From: Desulfurococcales archaeon
GTDB taxonomy: Archaea > Thermoproteota > Thermoprotei_A > Sulfolobales > Desulfurococcaceae
Assembly: GCA_027028805.1 (NCBI GenBank)
Contig: JALVHX010000100.1
Location: 1 to 13,175 of the forward strand
Reading direction: 5' to 3'
Length of the DNA stretch: 13,175 bases
The notes under the pieces are model-generated. The model was not told where the DNA came from and ran no database searches. It saw only the letters and a list, made by a program, of their open reading frames with translations. The number at the start of each line of letters is the position of its first letter. Position 1 is the stretch's first letter. Positions 1-7,331 of this stretch are shown here, in pieces. Position numbers and translations under genes: made by a program.

Positions 1-15
1 GCGGCGTCTAATATA

Positions 16-534
16 ATGTATGATCTCCGCGCAGAGAACCTTATATTCCCCGGTAAAACGGCCAGTGTACATCCATTCCATAGCCTATATCATGTTGTTA
101 ACAAAATGAAAATGCTCTACCTAGACGCCTTGACGGTATATGATGGGAGCCGTGTGGTGGGAGTTGTCTCAGCTAATAGACTGCCGTTCATAGCGCTAGA
201 GGACTCAGTTACGGGCATCAGGAGCCGCCGCCTATTATGGGTACGTAAGCTTGTAAAAGGCGCAGCCAGGAAGGGTAGGTATGTTAAGATAACACCGTTG
301 CTTGCAATGGATGTTATGGTGCCTTATCGCAAACATATAGCGCCGGATACCGCTGTTAAGGCCGCTATAGAAATGATGTTTAAGGAAAGATTAAACGGCA
401 TCCCGGTGCTCAGCGAGGATAGACAGATAGTTAGTGTGATATCAAAGAACGATATACTTAGGGAGCTAGCAAGAAGGGCATTGCGGGCAGCAAAGATAGA
501 GAAAAAGATCGAGGTCGAGACCGCGGCCGAGTAA
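16..534 (+). CDS. Tandem CBS-domain protein (possibly 5'-partial)
   Basis: Protein of 172 residues, or more, with two CBS modules. The first spans about residues 1-57 (MYDLRAENL at its start, then LDALTVYDGSRVVGVVSANRL). The second, clearer one spans about 97-152 (AMDVMVPYRKHIAPDTAV, then LNGIPVLSEDRQIVSVISKND). CBS pairs form Bateman modules that bind adenine nucleotides or SAM and usually act as regulatory sensors. No catalytic domain is attached, so partner and ligand are unknown. A basic linker (about 69-91) joins the modules and a charged helix (about 150-166) ends the protein. The ATG at 16 has no ribosome binding site in the 15 visible bases, and the frame stays open to the window edge. 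The first CBS motif begins almost at residue 1, so the true start may lie upstream. The CBS assignment is firm; the role is not inferable. Confidence 0.82.
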   Translation: MYDLRAENLIFPGKTASVHPFHSLYHVVNKMKMLYLDALTVYDGSRVVGVVSANRLPFIALEDSVTGIRSRRLLWVRKLVKGAARKGRYVKITPLLAMDVMVPYRKHIAPDTAVKAAIEMMFKERLNGIPVLSEDRQIVSVISKNDILRELARRALRAAKIEKKIEVETAAE

Positions 535-543
535 TCCGAAGGA

Positions 544-580
544 GTTTATTTTCATTATCAAAAATATACTCTTTTTAAAT
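544..580 (+). terminator. Probable oligo-T transcription stop after the CBS gene
   Basis: Two T-rich tracts on the coding strand (GTTTATTTTCATT at 544-556 and CTTTTTAAAT at 571-580) follow the stop codon closely. Archaeal RNA polymerase typically terminates at such oligo-U tracts without a strong hairpin. The tRNAs just beyond are on the opposite strand, so a stop here would prevent antisense reading. Inferred from composition only. Confidence 0.35.
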
Positions 581-649
581 AGTAAGTTATATTTAATCAG
601 TTATTCTTCGCAAAGTAACGTCTAAGGCCTTTTAGAATACATCTTTTTA

Positions 650-768
650 TGGCGCCGGGGGCGGGATTTGAACCCGCGCGCCCCCCGTGGAGGCAGTGGG
701 TCTCTCGGGCCATCATATGCCGGAAAAGGTCTCGAGCCCACCCCCTTAGGCCGCTCGGGCACCCCGGC
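650..768 (-). tRNA. tRNA-Ser(CGA) with a 29-nt intron, CCA encoded
   Basis: The acceptor stem is GCCGGGG (768-762) pairing with CCCCGGC (660-654). Discriminator G73 is at 653 and CCA is encoded at 652-650. The T arm is GCGGG-TTCAAAT-CCCGC. A long variable arm (GCCTCC, loop ACG, GGGGGC) makes this a class II tRNA, and G73 fits archaeal serine rather than leucine. The anticodon stem is GTGGG/CCCAC. The mature loop CTCGAGA carries anticodon CGA (734-732), reading UCG. The intron (702-730) lies at the canonical 37/38 site. Its junctions form a clear bulge-helix-bulge: four base pairs CTCG/CGAG between two AGA bulges, with cuts after AG in each. The splicing endonuclease should recognise this. The acceptor and T stems are identical to those of tRNA-Ser(GCT) upstream. 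An AT-rich tract at about 785-800 could supply the TATA box. Confidence 0.95.
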
Positions 769-812
769 GCCTTCTCTCATGTAGTATTTTTGATTATTTT
801 GGTGGCTATAAA

Positions 813-916
813 TGGTGCGGCGGCCGGGATTTGAACCCGGGATCTCCGGCGGTCCACCCCATGGCTTCAGCCTAGTTGGCAGGCCGGCGTCCTAGTCCAG
901 GCTAGACGACCGCCGC
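813..916 (-). tRNA. tRNA-Gly(GCC) with a 25-nt intron, CCA encoded
   Basis: Acceptor stem GCGGCGG (916-910) pairs with CCGCCGC (823-817); A73 is at 816 and CCA is encoded at 815-813. The D stem is GTCT/GGAC, the T arm CCGGG-TTCAAAT-CCCGG, and the variable loop is short (AGATC), so class I. The anticodon stem CCGGC/GCCGG encloses the mature loop CTGCCAC with anticodon GCC (880-878), reading GGC and GGU. The intron occupies 852-876 at position 37/38. Its junctions form a bulge-helix-bulge: CTGC pairs with GTGG through two G-U pairs, flanked by bulges CAA and ACC. The intron itself folds as CTA-GGC-(TGAA)-GCC-A-TGG. A TATA-like ATATAT at about 948-954 lies some 33 bases upstream of the 5' end. 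The gene sits between two serine tRNAs, 59 and 44 bp away. Confidence 0.95.
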
Positions 917-975
917 GCCCTTGTTTTAGGGGGATAGTGTTTTGGGAATATATGGTTTTTGTTCTCAACTATATG

Positions 976-1084
976 TGGCGCCGGGGGCGGGATTTGAACC
1001 CGCGCGGGGGTACACCCCACCGGCGTCGCCCCTTTGGCCGTGTGCTTAGCAGGCCGGCGCCCTACCAGGCTAGGCGACCCCGGC
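976..1084 (-). tRNA. tRNA-Ser(GCT) with a 21-nt intron, CCA encoded
   Basis: Acceptor stem GCCGGGG (1084-1078) pairs with CCCCGGC (986-980); G73 is at 979 and CCA at 978-976. The D stem is GCCT/GGGC and the T arm GCGGG-TTCAAAT-CCCGC. A long variable arm (GGGG, loop TGTA, CCCC) and G73 identify a serine tRNA. The anticodon stem CCGGC/GCCGG surrounds a 28-nt segment starting CTGCTAA, which gives anticodon GCT (1050-1048), reading AGC and AGU. Seven bases are needed for the mature loop, leaving a 21-nt intron, at 1026-1046 if it sits at 37/38. Unlike its two neighbours, this junction does not form a clean bulge-helix-bulge with four pairs at that site, so the exact intron ends may shift by one base. 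An AATAAAAAT tract at 1112-1120 is a plausible TATA box for this gene, the first of the cluster. Confidence 0.93.
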
Positions 1085-1110
1085 TCTGGAATATGTTATA
1101 GAATAGATTG

Positions 1111-1120
1111 GATTTTTATT
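1111..1120 (-). promoter_or_regulatory. Putative TATA box for tRNA-Ser(GCT)
   Basis: On the minus strand the sequence reads AATAAAAATC, centred about 31 bases upstream of the first base of the tRNA. That fits an archaeal TATA box if transcription starts a few bases before the mature 5' end. There is no other evidence. Confidence 0.35.
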
Positions 1121-1132
1121 TCTTGTTCTTAT

Positions 1133-1495
1133 CTAGGGGAAAAACAGTGGTTTTTCTCTGAGGCTTATGAGTGGTATCGCTACGCCAGGGCGTGGGCTTT
1201 TGCTAAACGATAGGCTTTCCCGTTCATGTGTGTCGACGAGTATGTAGTTGTTTTCTAATATTTTCCGGGCTTCCTCCCCTGACGCAGCATAGTAGTAGAG
1301 CACGGGGAGCCCGTAATATTTATAATAATCACGTATCACGGTCATGAATGCTAGTATAGTCTTATCTCCGTCCCTGTATTTTATGAGATACATGACCTGT
1401 CCTGGTGCCATAAAAGTCATTACGAGTCTGACCAGATCGTTTAGTGTGTTGACCTGAACAGGCATAAATTTTTCAGTAATCTCTTTAGTAGACAT
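1133..1495 (-). CDS. Uncharacterised 120-residue protein, last gene of the reverse gyrase cluster
   Basis: I do not recognise this family. The ATG at 1495 is chosen because a near-perfect ribosome binding site (AGGAGGTG) ends 7 bases before it. An ATG at 1525 in the same frame would overlap the upstream gene and has no such site. The start lies 4 bases after the upstream stop (TGA, 1502-1500), so translation is probably coupled. The protein has no signal peptide or convincing membrane segment. The middle is strikingly rich in tyrosine (DYYKYYGLPVLYYY, residues 56-69), followed by a charged helix (SGEEARKILENNY, 72-84) and a proline-containing tail ending LREKPLFFP. The pattern suggests a small alpha/beta domain. 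Its position implies co-transcription with the nitrilase-like gene and reverse gyrase, but no function can be assigned. Confidence 0.8.
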   Translation of the reverse strand: MSTKEITEKFMPVQVNTLNDLVRLVMTFMAPGQVMYLIKYRDGDKTILAFMTVIRDYYKYYGLPVLYYYAASGEEARKILENNYILVDTHERESLSFSKSPRPGVAIPLISLREKPLFFP

Positions 1496-1499
1496 CTCT

Positions 1500-2450
1500 T
1501 CACACCTCCTCATATTTGTGTACATGTGTTTTTCTGCGTATTATACGGTTTATATTTGACAGCCATAGACGTACGAGCATTTTATCTGTTATCCCCTTAA
1601 TTTCTCGTTCACTATCTACTAGTGTATCTAGATCCAATACGAGGATCTCCGGCTCTATTGTTCGTTTCTCATATATAACGCGGCCGTTATAATCAATAAT
1701 AAGGGATGGTGTGGTGGCTATTATTCGGCCCTCGTGATAAATTGGCGACCCGCAGAGAATTATAGGCGTGGAATTTTCTTTGGCGCGTATTTTAGCGTAA
1801 TTTATTATTATGTCTAAATCCTTGTCTGGTTTTAGCGGTGTATAATATAGCTGTGTATTTAGAAACCTATATATACGTGCTATATCCGGTTTTATCAGCT
1901 CTTCATAAAGTATAGGTGCATAGGCGTTTCCTCTAATCTGGAACACTTCTAGTTTAGAATCGATTTTTCCAGGTGATATACCATAAGATTGTTCTTTATT
2001 AGATAATATTATCTTTCTGTATTTACCGCGTAATAAACCAAAATTATTTATAGCTATGCTGGATATATAAATATGTGAGCCAGATTTTTCATAAGCAGAA
2101 CTTAAAATTATTGCTACGTTATTCTCGAACGCATACTCTTTTATTTGTTCATAGACACGGCTATTGGTTGACACAGCGTATCTAGATATTCTATGTTTTT
2201 CATTAATACTGAGTAGTTCTACTAGGGGCCCATTGAATACATATGGCGGAAGAATTATTGTACGTATTTTATTTATCTTAGCCACTCTTAAAACTTTTTT
2301 TATTAATCTTATATTAGTTTTTTTAGAGCGAAACACTATTGGAATATGCGCTATGCCTAGATAGTTTTCTCCAGATGTATCTCCTATATACGTTACATCT
2401 AGTTGTTTTATTGTTTTTTCAATAAAATCATCTATTTCGCGTCTCCGCAT
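1500..2450 (-). CDS. Nitrilase-superfamily-like protein lacking catalytic Glu and Cys (probable pseudoenzyme)
   Basis: The 316-residue protein follows the layout of the carbon-nitrogen hydrolase (nitrilase) fold, read by eye. A strand and helix precede TIILPPYVFNG (64-74), which occupies the position of the family's LPE(Y/M)F motif. GKYRKIILSNKEQ (142-154) matches the G.YRK..L...E segment with the catalytic lysine (K146). APILYEELIKPDIARIY (178-194) matches the ICYD...PE..R nucleophile segment, and IRAKENSTPIILCGSPI (221-237) matches RA.EN. Known enzymes use a Glu-Lys-Cys triad. Here the Glu position is Pro69 and the Cys position is Leu181; only the Lys remains. It therefore probably does not hydrolyse amides or nitriles and may be structural or regulatory, or else the superfamily reading is wrong. 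The ATG at 2450 overlaps the reverse gyrase gene by 19 bases and has a GGAGG site 5 bases upstream, so coupled translation is likely. Confidence 0.72.
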   Translation of the reverse strand: MRRREIDDFIEKTIKQLDVTYIGDTSGENYLGIAHIPIVFRSKKTNIRLIKKVLRVAKINKIRTIILPPYVFNGPLVELLSINEKHRISRYAVSTNSRVYEQIKEYAFENNVAIILSSAYEKSGSHIYISSIAINNFGLLRGKYRKIILSNKEQSYGISPGKIDSKLEVFQIRGNAYAPILYEELIKPDIARIYRFLNTQLYYTPLKPDKDLDIIINYAKIRAKENSTPIILCGSPIYHEGRIIATTPSLIIDYNGRVIYEKRTIEPEILVLDLDTLVDSEREIKGITDKMLVRLWLSNINRIIRRKTHVHKYEEV

Positions 2451-5400
2451 ATTATCCTCCTGTACTCATCGCTCTTTGTCCGAGTTATTTCTACTACGTC
2501 TCGATGTATCTCTCTAAGTACCTCTTGATAATCTATTTCGCCGTTCTCTATTTTTTTCATGAGTTCTTCCAATCGACGTGTTGTTTCTACACTCACATAT
2601 TTTCCATAATATTTCTCGAGAAACTCCATGACATAGCGTGCGCGCGGCATGGGTAAAAGTGCTTTTGTGCGTCCAATCGTTCTCACGTATCTTCTATCCA
2701 GGAGAGTTTGTATTATCTTGGCATAGGTACTTGGCCTTCCTATACCGTTTTCCTTCATCCACCGTATAACATCATGGTATCTGGCTAATGGAGGGTTAAC
2801 ACGGCGTGCTTCAATTATTGGGTATTCGCCAGGCTTTATAGGAGGAGATATTTCTATTACTGGATAAATAATTGTAAACCCGGGCTCTTTGATACCTATC
2901 GCGAGCTCGAGCGGAATTGCGATGTGATCTAGTTGTATTAGGGCTTTTTGTTTAACTATCTTTGCAGGCGGCATCTGGCTGGCTATGAACCGCCTAAATA
3001 TTAAGTCGTAGAGCATGTAGTGCATCCTTGTGAGAGGACGTACAGTTTGTATTATGCCTTCTCTTACCAGTTCTGCAAGCCTGTCTGCGTCTATAGGCCT
3101 AGTAGGCCGTATGGCCTCATGGGCCCCCCCAGTCCCCCAAGTGCGTGGGTGAAAGTATTTAGAATACTCATCTCCATACCGCTCAATAAGCCACTGTTTA
3201 GCAATGTTTATTCCGGCGGAGCTAATTCTAGTGCTATCAGTTCTATGATAAGTTATGAAGCCCATCTCAAAAAGCTCCTGTGCAAGCTGCATTGTGCGCG
3301 TAGTTGATAATCCTAATACACGTGAGGCCTCTTCGAGAAGAGTATCCGTTGTAAACGGTGGTGGGGGAGATATAATGTCTTCCAGAGTATCCTTGACAGA
3401 TATCCGCGCCTTAAGTTTTTTTAGATCCCTGGGTCTCTTTAGCCCAAGTTTCTCTATAGCCTTTTGATCTATTTCGAAATACAGGCGGTGCCCATCTATA
3501 CTAACTACGGCGCCGTAGCGCAGTTTTCCATATTTTGCCGGATATTTTCTTTCTAGAAAACGTTGTAAGATGTATCCGAGGACAGGTGTTTGTACACGGC
3601 CAGCGCTTAGATTTCTCACGATAGCACAACAGTCTATATCTTCTATCTTCTTAACCGCTTTCAGGTACTCGCTACAGTATTTGGGCCATAGGTCGTACCA
3701 TAGCTTCTTAGAGAGCGCAAAGCCGATCCAACGGTCTTCTATCCTTCTAACGATCTGGGCTTTTACCAGGTTTACGTTGAAGTCGCGGGGATTGTGAAGT
3801 GCCTCTAGTATTGCACGCCGTGTTACTTCGTGAAACTCTATGCGTCTTATCTCCTTGGTGTAAGGCTCTATTAGAACCCTGATGTCCCATCCTATTTTCT
3901 CTCCTTCAGTATCGGGGTCTGTTCCTATAAGTACTATATCTACTTCAGAGGACAGCTCGCGGAGTGCGTCGACGATATAGCGTTTAAAGGATATTATGGG
4001 GGCTCCGCATTTTGGACATAGATACCTGCCAGCCTTTTTCTCTAAAGCATCATCCGTAAACTGGTGACCGTTTTCGCATTTCTTTATGTCAGTATATATA
4101 GGGATAACTCTATTGTTCACTATCGTTATACCGTATTCAGGCTCGGTTCCTGGAATATTTGTTCGTCCGATCATATATAATTGTTTAATGGTTTCATCTA
4201 TGTATTTGTCATCTACGGCGAGGTCATATACATGGCCGACGCTTGCCACAATGGATAGAATATAGTCGCCCGTAGTGACCTCGTATACGCGTATATTGGG
4301 TTCTATTATCCTTATGCTGGGTCTTCCGAAGAAGGATGCTATGGTTCTGGCCTTGTTCGGTGATTCGACGATGAGTAGTGCCGAGCGCGATAACTCGATT
4401 TCTTTAAATCTGCTTATTTCGCCGGCAAGTATTTTCTTTACGAGCTCGCGCTCTCTCTGGATCTCTTCTATAAGTCTCCTTATGTCGACTCTTGTTAACT
4501 CTGTAAATTCAAAGCCCTCGTAAAGCCACCGCATTCTCCTCTCTAATCCGTTGAGGAGCCGCATATCATCTACTATTATTACCGAGAGGCCGCGCGTTAT
4601 CCCGCCAGGATATAGTCTAGAGGTTCTTCCGCTGGCCTGAATATAGGTTGCGGCATCGGGTATCATTATGTATTTTTTGCCGCCTTCCTCTGTTATTGCT
4701 ACGTATTTGTTTCTGCGAAGAGCCTCCCATATATCTGGCCGCGATAACAGGTTGCGTGCATACATTAGTGCTTCTATAAGCATTCTCAATAGCGTGTTCT
4801 CAATAGCGTCGATTTTTTTCTCTCCGCGCTCTATTTTATCGAGCTCTCTAAGAAGCTCCTCATTTAGCCTAGCAATGGCGGCGGTGGATAATCTTCTAAG
4901 CCGTGTAGTTATCCTTCCTATATAGGTTTCTATACGTTTAAGCTCCTCGCCGGTCACGATATCCCTAAGTATACTGAGTACACGTATTATATCTCCTATG
5001 CGTGGGGATTCTAGATGGGTGCTGAATTTATGGCGTGGTACGCCTACGAATATGGCATATTTTACTCGAGCCGGCATATCTAGGCCGCGGACCATTACTC
5101 CGTAATAAGTGGCGACGCCCACCAGTACATCTATTTCGCCTTTTTCGAATTGTTTAAGAATACTTACACTCTTTTTTGAATGAAATGCTTCAGCCCTTAT
5201 ACCATTTCTACGCATCTTATCTGCAAGGTTTTCGGCATAATTGATTCCTCGATCAATTGTTACAAAGATCAGGCCCCCGTCGCCAAGCATTTTTACTAGT
5301 TTGATAGCCTCGTCATCCATGCTGTCCTCTGGTAAAACGTACGTGTCTACGATATTCCTAATGGCTTCTGAACGACTGCCTGCCTCGAAGCCTAGCAGTA

Positions 5401-6361
5401 TACGGAATAGACGAGGGTATATTCCTCGGGGCCGCCCCGTGGCACTTGAAACAACGAGTATTGTTTTAATTCTTCTACGGGCTGCGCTTATCTTCTTCTC
5501 AATTCTCTCTATTTCCTTTAGGATCTCTTCACGTTTACCGGGTTCCAGCCGCCTAGATAGACTTTGTCTGAGTCTATATAAGTTGAGTGCTTCATCGATC
5601 TCGTCATCAGAGAAACCTAGTACTTTTAGTAGTCGGCGGATCATTTTTCCACTACGTAAGATGGCGTCTACATCGTCTACAGCTACAAAGTAGATATTCT
5701 TGTTTATGAGTAAACTATGATGCTTATGTAGGAATTGTGAAGTAGTGAGAAGTATATCGAAGTCACCTGTTTCTATAGCACTAAGTATCTCCTCGCGTTT
5801 CTTCTTGGATATTCTGCCATGAAACGCTATTATTCGAAGCGATAGGTCAGCGTTTCTGGCGAGCGTCTGCATTTTCTCGTATGCCTGTAAGAGAAGTGGT
5901 GTTGTTGGAAATATGAGATAAGATTTCTTTTTCTTTTTCGCGAGGTATAATGATATAGATAATATGAACATTGTTTTACCCATGCCCGTCGGCGCTATTA
6001 TGGAGAAGCTCTTGCCCTTTACAACTCGCTTTGCCCATGTCCTCTGTGCTCCCCAGAAATGGAAGCCTTTTGTTGCTTTCTCGAAGAATTTTTCTATATT
6101 ATTAACTTCTTTTTCTATATGAAATAGTTTATTTATATTGCCGGGCCTTGTTATTAATTCTTTATATATTTTAAGAAGTTTATATCTGTCCTTTGTACTC
6201 AGTATTTTGTTAATATTAGTTTCTAAGGTTTCTGGCGGTAGACATGATATGCATGGAGCCTTATATAGAAGTCGATAGTCGCTTGATGCGCCATTGCAGT
6301 TGGGGCACGAGAATTTGTAGATCCCCATTGTATTATCAATTTCCTTTAGTTGTTGCGGCAT
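2432..6361 (-). CDS. rgy: Reverse gyrase
   Basis: ATP-dependent type IA topoisomerase that introduces positive supercoils, found essentially only in hyperthermophiles and some thermophiles. Counting from the ATG at 6361 (1309 residues): an N-terminal zinc finger (C19, C22, C37, C40); a helicase-like half with Walker A APTGMGKT (123-130), motif II DDVD (229-232), SSAT (305-308) and motif VI QASGRTSR (575-582); then a topoisomerase I half with the Toprim glutamate in LLIVESPNKA (E666), DPDTE (815-819), a second putative zinc site (C762, H766, C782, C785) and catalytic Tyr1038 in ITYHRTDST. All key residues are intact. The frame also opens with TTG at 6376. I prefer ATG 6361 because GTGAT, four bases upstream, matches the anti-Shine-Dalgarno; the ATG at 6328, closer to the zinc finger, is also possible. 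It lies 75-90 bp after the KaiC-like gene, on the same strand. Its end overlaps the next gene. Confidence 0.97.
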   Translation of the reverse strand: MPQQLKEIDNTMGIYKFSCPNCNGASSDYRLLYKAPCISCLPPETLETNINKILSTKDRYKLLKIYKELITRPGNINKLFHIEKEVNNIEKFFEKATKGFHFWGAQRTWAKRVVKGKSFSIIAPTGMGKTMFILSISLYLAKKKKKSYLIFPTTPLLLQAYEKMQTLARNADLSLRIIAFHGRISKKKREEILSAIETGDFDILLTTSQFLHKHHSLLINKNIYFVAVDDVDAILRSGKMIRRLLKVLGFSDDEIDEALNLYRLRQSLSRRLEPGKREEILKEIERIEKKISAARRRIKTILVVSSATGRPRGIYPRLFRILLGFEAGSRSEAIRNIVDTYVLPEDSMDDEAIKLVKMLGDGGLIFVTIDRGINYAENLADKMRRNGIRAEAFHSKKSVSILKQFEKGEIDVLVGVATYYGVMVRGLDMPARVKYAIFVGVPRHKFSTHLESPRIGDIIRVLSILRDIVTGEELKRIETYIGRITTRLRRLSTAAIARLNEELLRELDKIERGEKKIDAIENTLLRMLIEALMYARNLLSRPDIWEALRRNKYVAITEEGGKKYIMIPDAATYIQASGRTSRLYPGGITRGLSVIIVDDMRLLNGLERRMRWLYEGFEFTELTRVDIRRLIEEIQRERELVKKILAGEISRFKEIELSRSALLIVESPNKARTIASFFGRPSIRIIEPNIRVYEVTTGDYILSIVASVGHVYDLAVDDKYIDETIKQLYMIGRTNIPGTEPEYGITIVNNRVIPIYTDIKKCENGHQFTDDALEKKAGRYLCPKCGAPIISFKRYIVDALRELSSEVDIVLIGTDPDTEGEKIGWDIRVLIEPYTKEIRRIEFHEVTRRAILEALHNPRDFNVNLVKAQIVRRIEDRWIGFALSKKLWYDLWPKYCSEYLKAVKKIEDIDCCAIVRNLSAGRVQTPVLGYILQRFLERKYPAKYGKLRYGAVVSIDGHRLYFEIDQKAIEKLGLKRPRDLKKLKARISVKDTLEDIISPPPPFTTDTLLEEASRVLGLSTTRTMQLAQELFEMGFITYHRTDSTRISSAGINIAKQWLIERYGDEYSKYFHPRTWGTGGAHEAIRPTRPIDADRLAELVREGIIQTVRPLTRMHYMLYDLIFRRFIASQMPPAKIVKQKALIQLDHIAIPLELAIGIKEPGFTIIYPVIEISPPIKPGEYPIIEARRVNPPLARYHDVIRWMKENGIGRPSTYAKIIQTLLDRRYVRTIGRTKALLPMPRARYVMEFLEKYYGKYVSVETTRRLEELMKKIENGEIDYQEVLREIHRDVVEITRTKSDEYRRIICGDAK

Positions 6362-6396
6362 AACTATCACTTTCAACGAATTGTGGCGGTCTAATG

Positions 6397-6424
6397 AAAA
6401 TAAGGTTATGGATTGGTATTAAAA
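6397..6424 (-). promoter_or_regulatory. Possible internal promoter ahead of reverse gyrase
   Basis: The gap between the KaiC-like gene and reverse gyrase holds two TATA-like stretches on the minus strand: TTTTAATA (6424-6417) and CTTATTTT (6404-6397). The second would place transcription start near 6375, giving a leader of only about 15 bases before ATG 6361, or a leaderless TTG start at 6376. This would let reverse gyrase be expressed separately from the gene before it. Composition-based only. Confidence 0.35.
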
Positions 6425-6451
6425 GGTGTTGAGGAGAGTGGTGTGGTGTAT

Positions 6452-7210
6452 CTAGCGTAGTTCTATTATCTTGGCGCCGCCTGGGCCGCCCTTAAATACC
6501 TTGTTATGATATACTATTATGCCCTTATCCGTTATCTCGAATGGGTGTCTCCTCATACTATGTTTAGTGCCTCTCATTTTCCATACAATTAGACTCCTGT
6601 AGAGCTCACCGCTATATTCATCGAGATCGAGTCTGACTATTCCGTCTGCTGCGTGTTCTACTCCGGGGCCGCCGAAACCTCTCTCGGTGACGGAGACCTG
6701 TGATATGAGTATGCTAGTGGTTCCCATGCCGCTTAGAACTTTTTTTAGTTTAAGTACCACGTCGCGTGCTATGACTGGCCGTGTAAGATAAATAGTGGAT
6801 ACAGAGTCCACCACTACGCGTACTGCGCCGGTTTCTCTTATGGCTTGTCGGAGGACACCTATGAGCTGGTCGATGTCTCCTGGGTTGCGTACCACGTATT
6901 TTTCTCTTTTGGCGGCTTCTCCTATTCCTCCTGTAAAAGCGTCGATTATAGCGAAGGTTCCTTCTCGTTCATAGTTCTTTACATCCCATCCGAACTGCTT
7001 CATGTTTAACCTTACTTGTACAGGGTGTTCTTCTAGCGCAACATATATTCCTGGTTCGCCTAGTTGAAGGCCGTTCCATAAATATTGTTGGCCGAAAATA
7101 GTTTTTCCTGTGCCGGGTCCGCCGCTTAACAGGACTACGTTTCTCTTAGGTATGCCGCCATACAATATTTCATCGAAGCCGGGTATGCCGGTTTTTACTC
7201 GTTCGAGCAT
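6452..7210 (-). CDS. Single-domain KaiC-like RecA-fold ATPase
   Basis: The 252-residue protein has one KaiC/RadA-type ATPase core. It opens with [20 protein letters not shown] (residues 5-24), then Walker A GGPGTGKT (30-37), paired glutamates in ALEEHP (60-61) typical of KaiC, Walker [10 protein letters not shown] (130-138), and the KaiC-family signature [16 protein letters not shown] (211-226). Single-domain archaeal KaiC-like proteins are common and mostly uncharacterised; RadA paralogues of this type have been linked to recombination. It is not the RadA recombinase itself, since it lacks the N-terminal helix-hairpin-helix domain and is too short. The ATG at 7210 has GGTGA 6 bases upstream. 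It is the first gene of the leftward cluster leading into reverse gyrase, which hints at a DNA-maintenance role but does not prove it. Confidence 0.9.
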   Translation of the reverse strand: MLERVKTGIPGFDEILYGGIPKRNVVLLSGGPGTGKTIFGQQYLWNGLQLGEPGIYVALEEHPVQVRLNMKQFGWDVKNYEREGTFAIIDAFTGGIGEAAKREKYVVRNPGDIDQLIGVLRQAIRETGAVRVVVDSVSTIYLTRPVIARDVVLKLKKVLSGMGTTSILISQVSVTERGFGGPGVEHAADGIVRLDLDEYSGELYRSLIVWKMRGTKHSMRRHPFEITDKGIIVYHNKVFKGGPGGAKIIELR

Positions 7211-7272
7211 ATAGCGTCACCCAGCTTGTTTATAGTGTTGAGCTCTGATTATTAATAATAATCTATATCCAG

Positions 7273-7282
7273 CTATATAAAG
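7273..7282 (-). promoter_or_regulatory. Putative TATA box for the KaiC-like/reverse gyrase cluster
   Basis: The minus strand reads CACTTTATAT, continuing AG, about 65-70 bases upstream of the ATG at 7210. Transcription would begin near 7250, leaving a leader of about 40 bases that contains the GGTGA ribosome binding site. It is the best TATA match on this strand of the divergent region, but not the only AT-rich one. Confidence 0.45.
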
Positions 7283-7308
7283 TGTGATGGCTATATTTTT
7301 AAGATATT

Positions 7309-7326
7309 TTATATTAATTAATATAA
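7309..7326. repeat. 18-bp perfect palindrome in the divergent promoter region
   Basis: TTATATTAATTAATATAA reads identically on both strands. It lies between the proposed leftward TATA box (7273-7282) and rightward TATA box (7332-7342), where a shared regulator could bind. The region is extremely AT-rich, so chance symmetry is a real alternative. The wider region also has five copies of an (N)CTATAT element at about 7262, 7272, 7290, 7332 and 7346, each a potential TBP site. Confidence 0.5.
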
Positions 7327-7331
7327 TTCTG

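Noticed and set aside
649..834. A 61-codon plus-strand reading frame starting MAPGAGFEPAR
   Set aside because: It is the antisense of tRNA-Ser(CGA). Translations such as GAGFEPAR arise from the reverse complement of the conserved T arm and acceptor stem and are a common false protein call.
5241..5693. A 150-codon plus-strand open frame (and several shorter ones) antisense to reverse gyrase
   Set aside because: Serine/isoleucine-rich low-complexity translation without motifs, fully inside the strongly conserved helicase half on the other strand.
6452..7210. Calling the RecA-fold ATPase RadA recombinase
   Set aside because: RadA is longer and has an N-terminal helix-hairpin-helix domain. This protein lacks that domain and carries the KaiC-type KMRGTKHS...HPFEI segment and paired glutamates.
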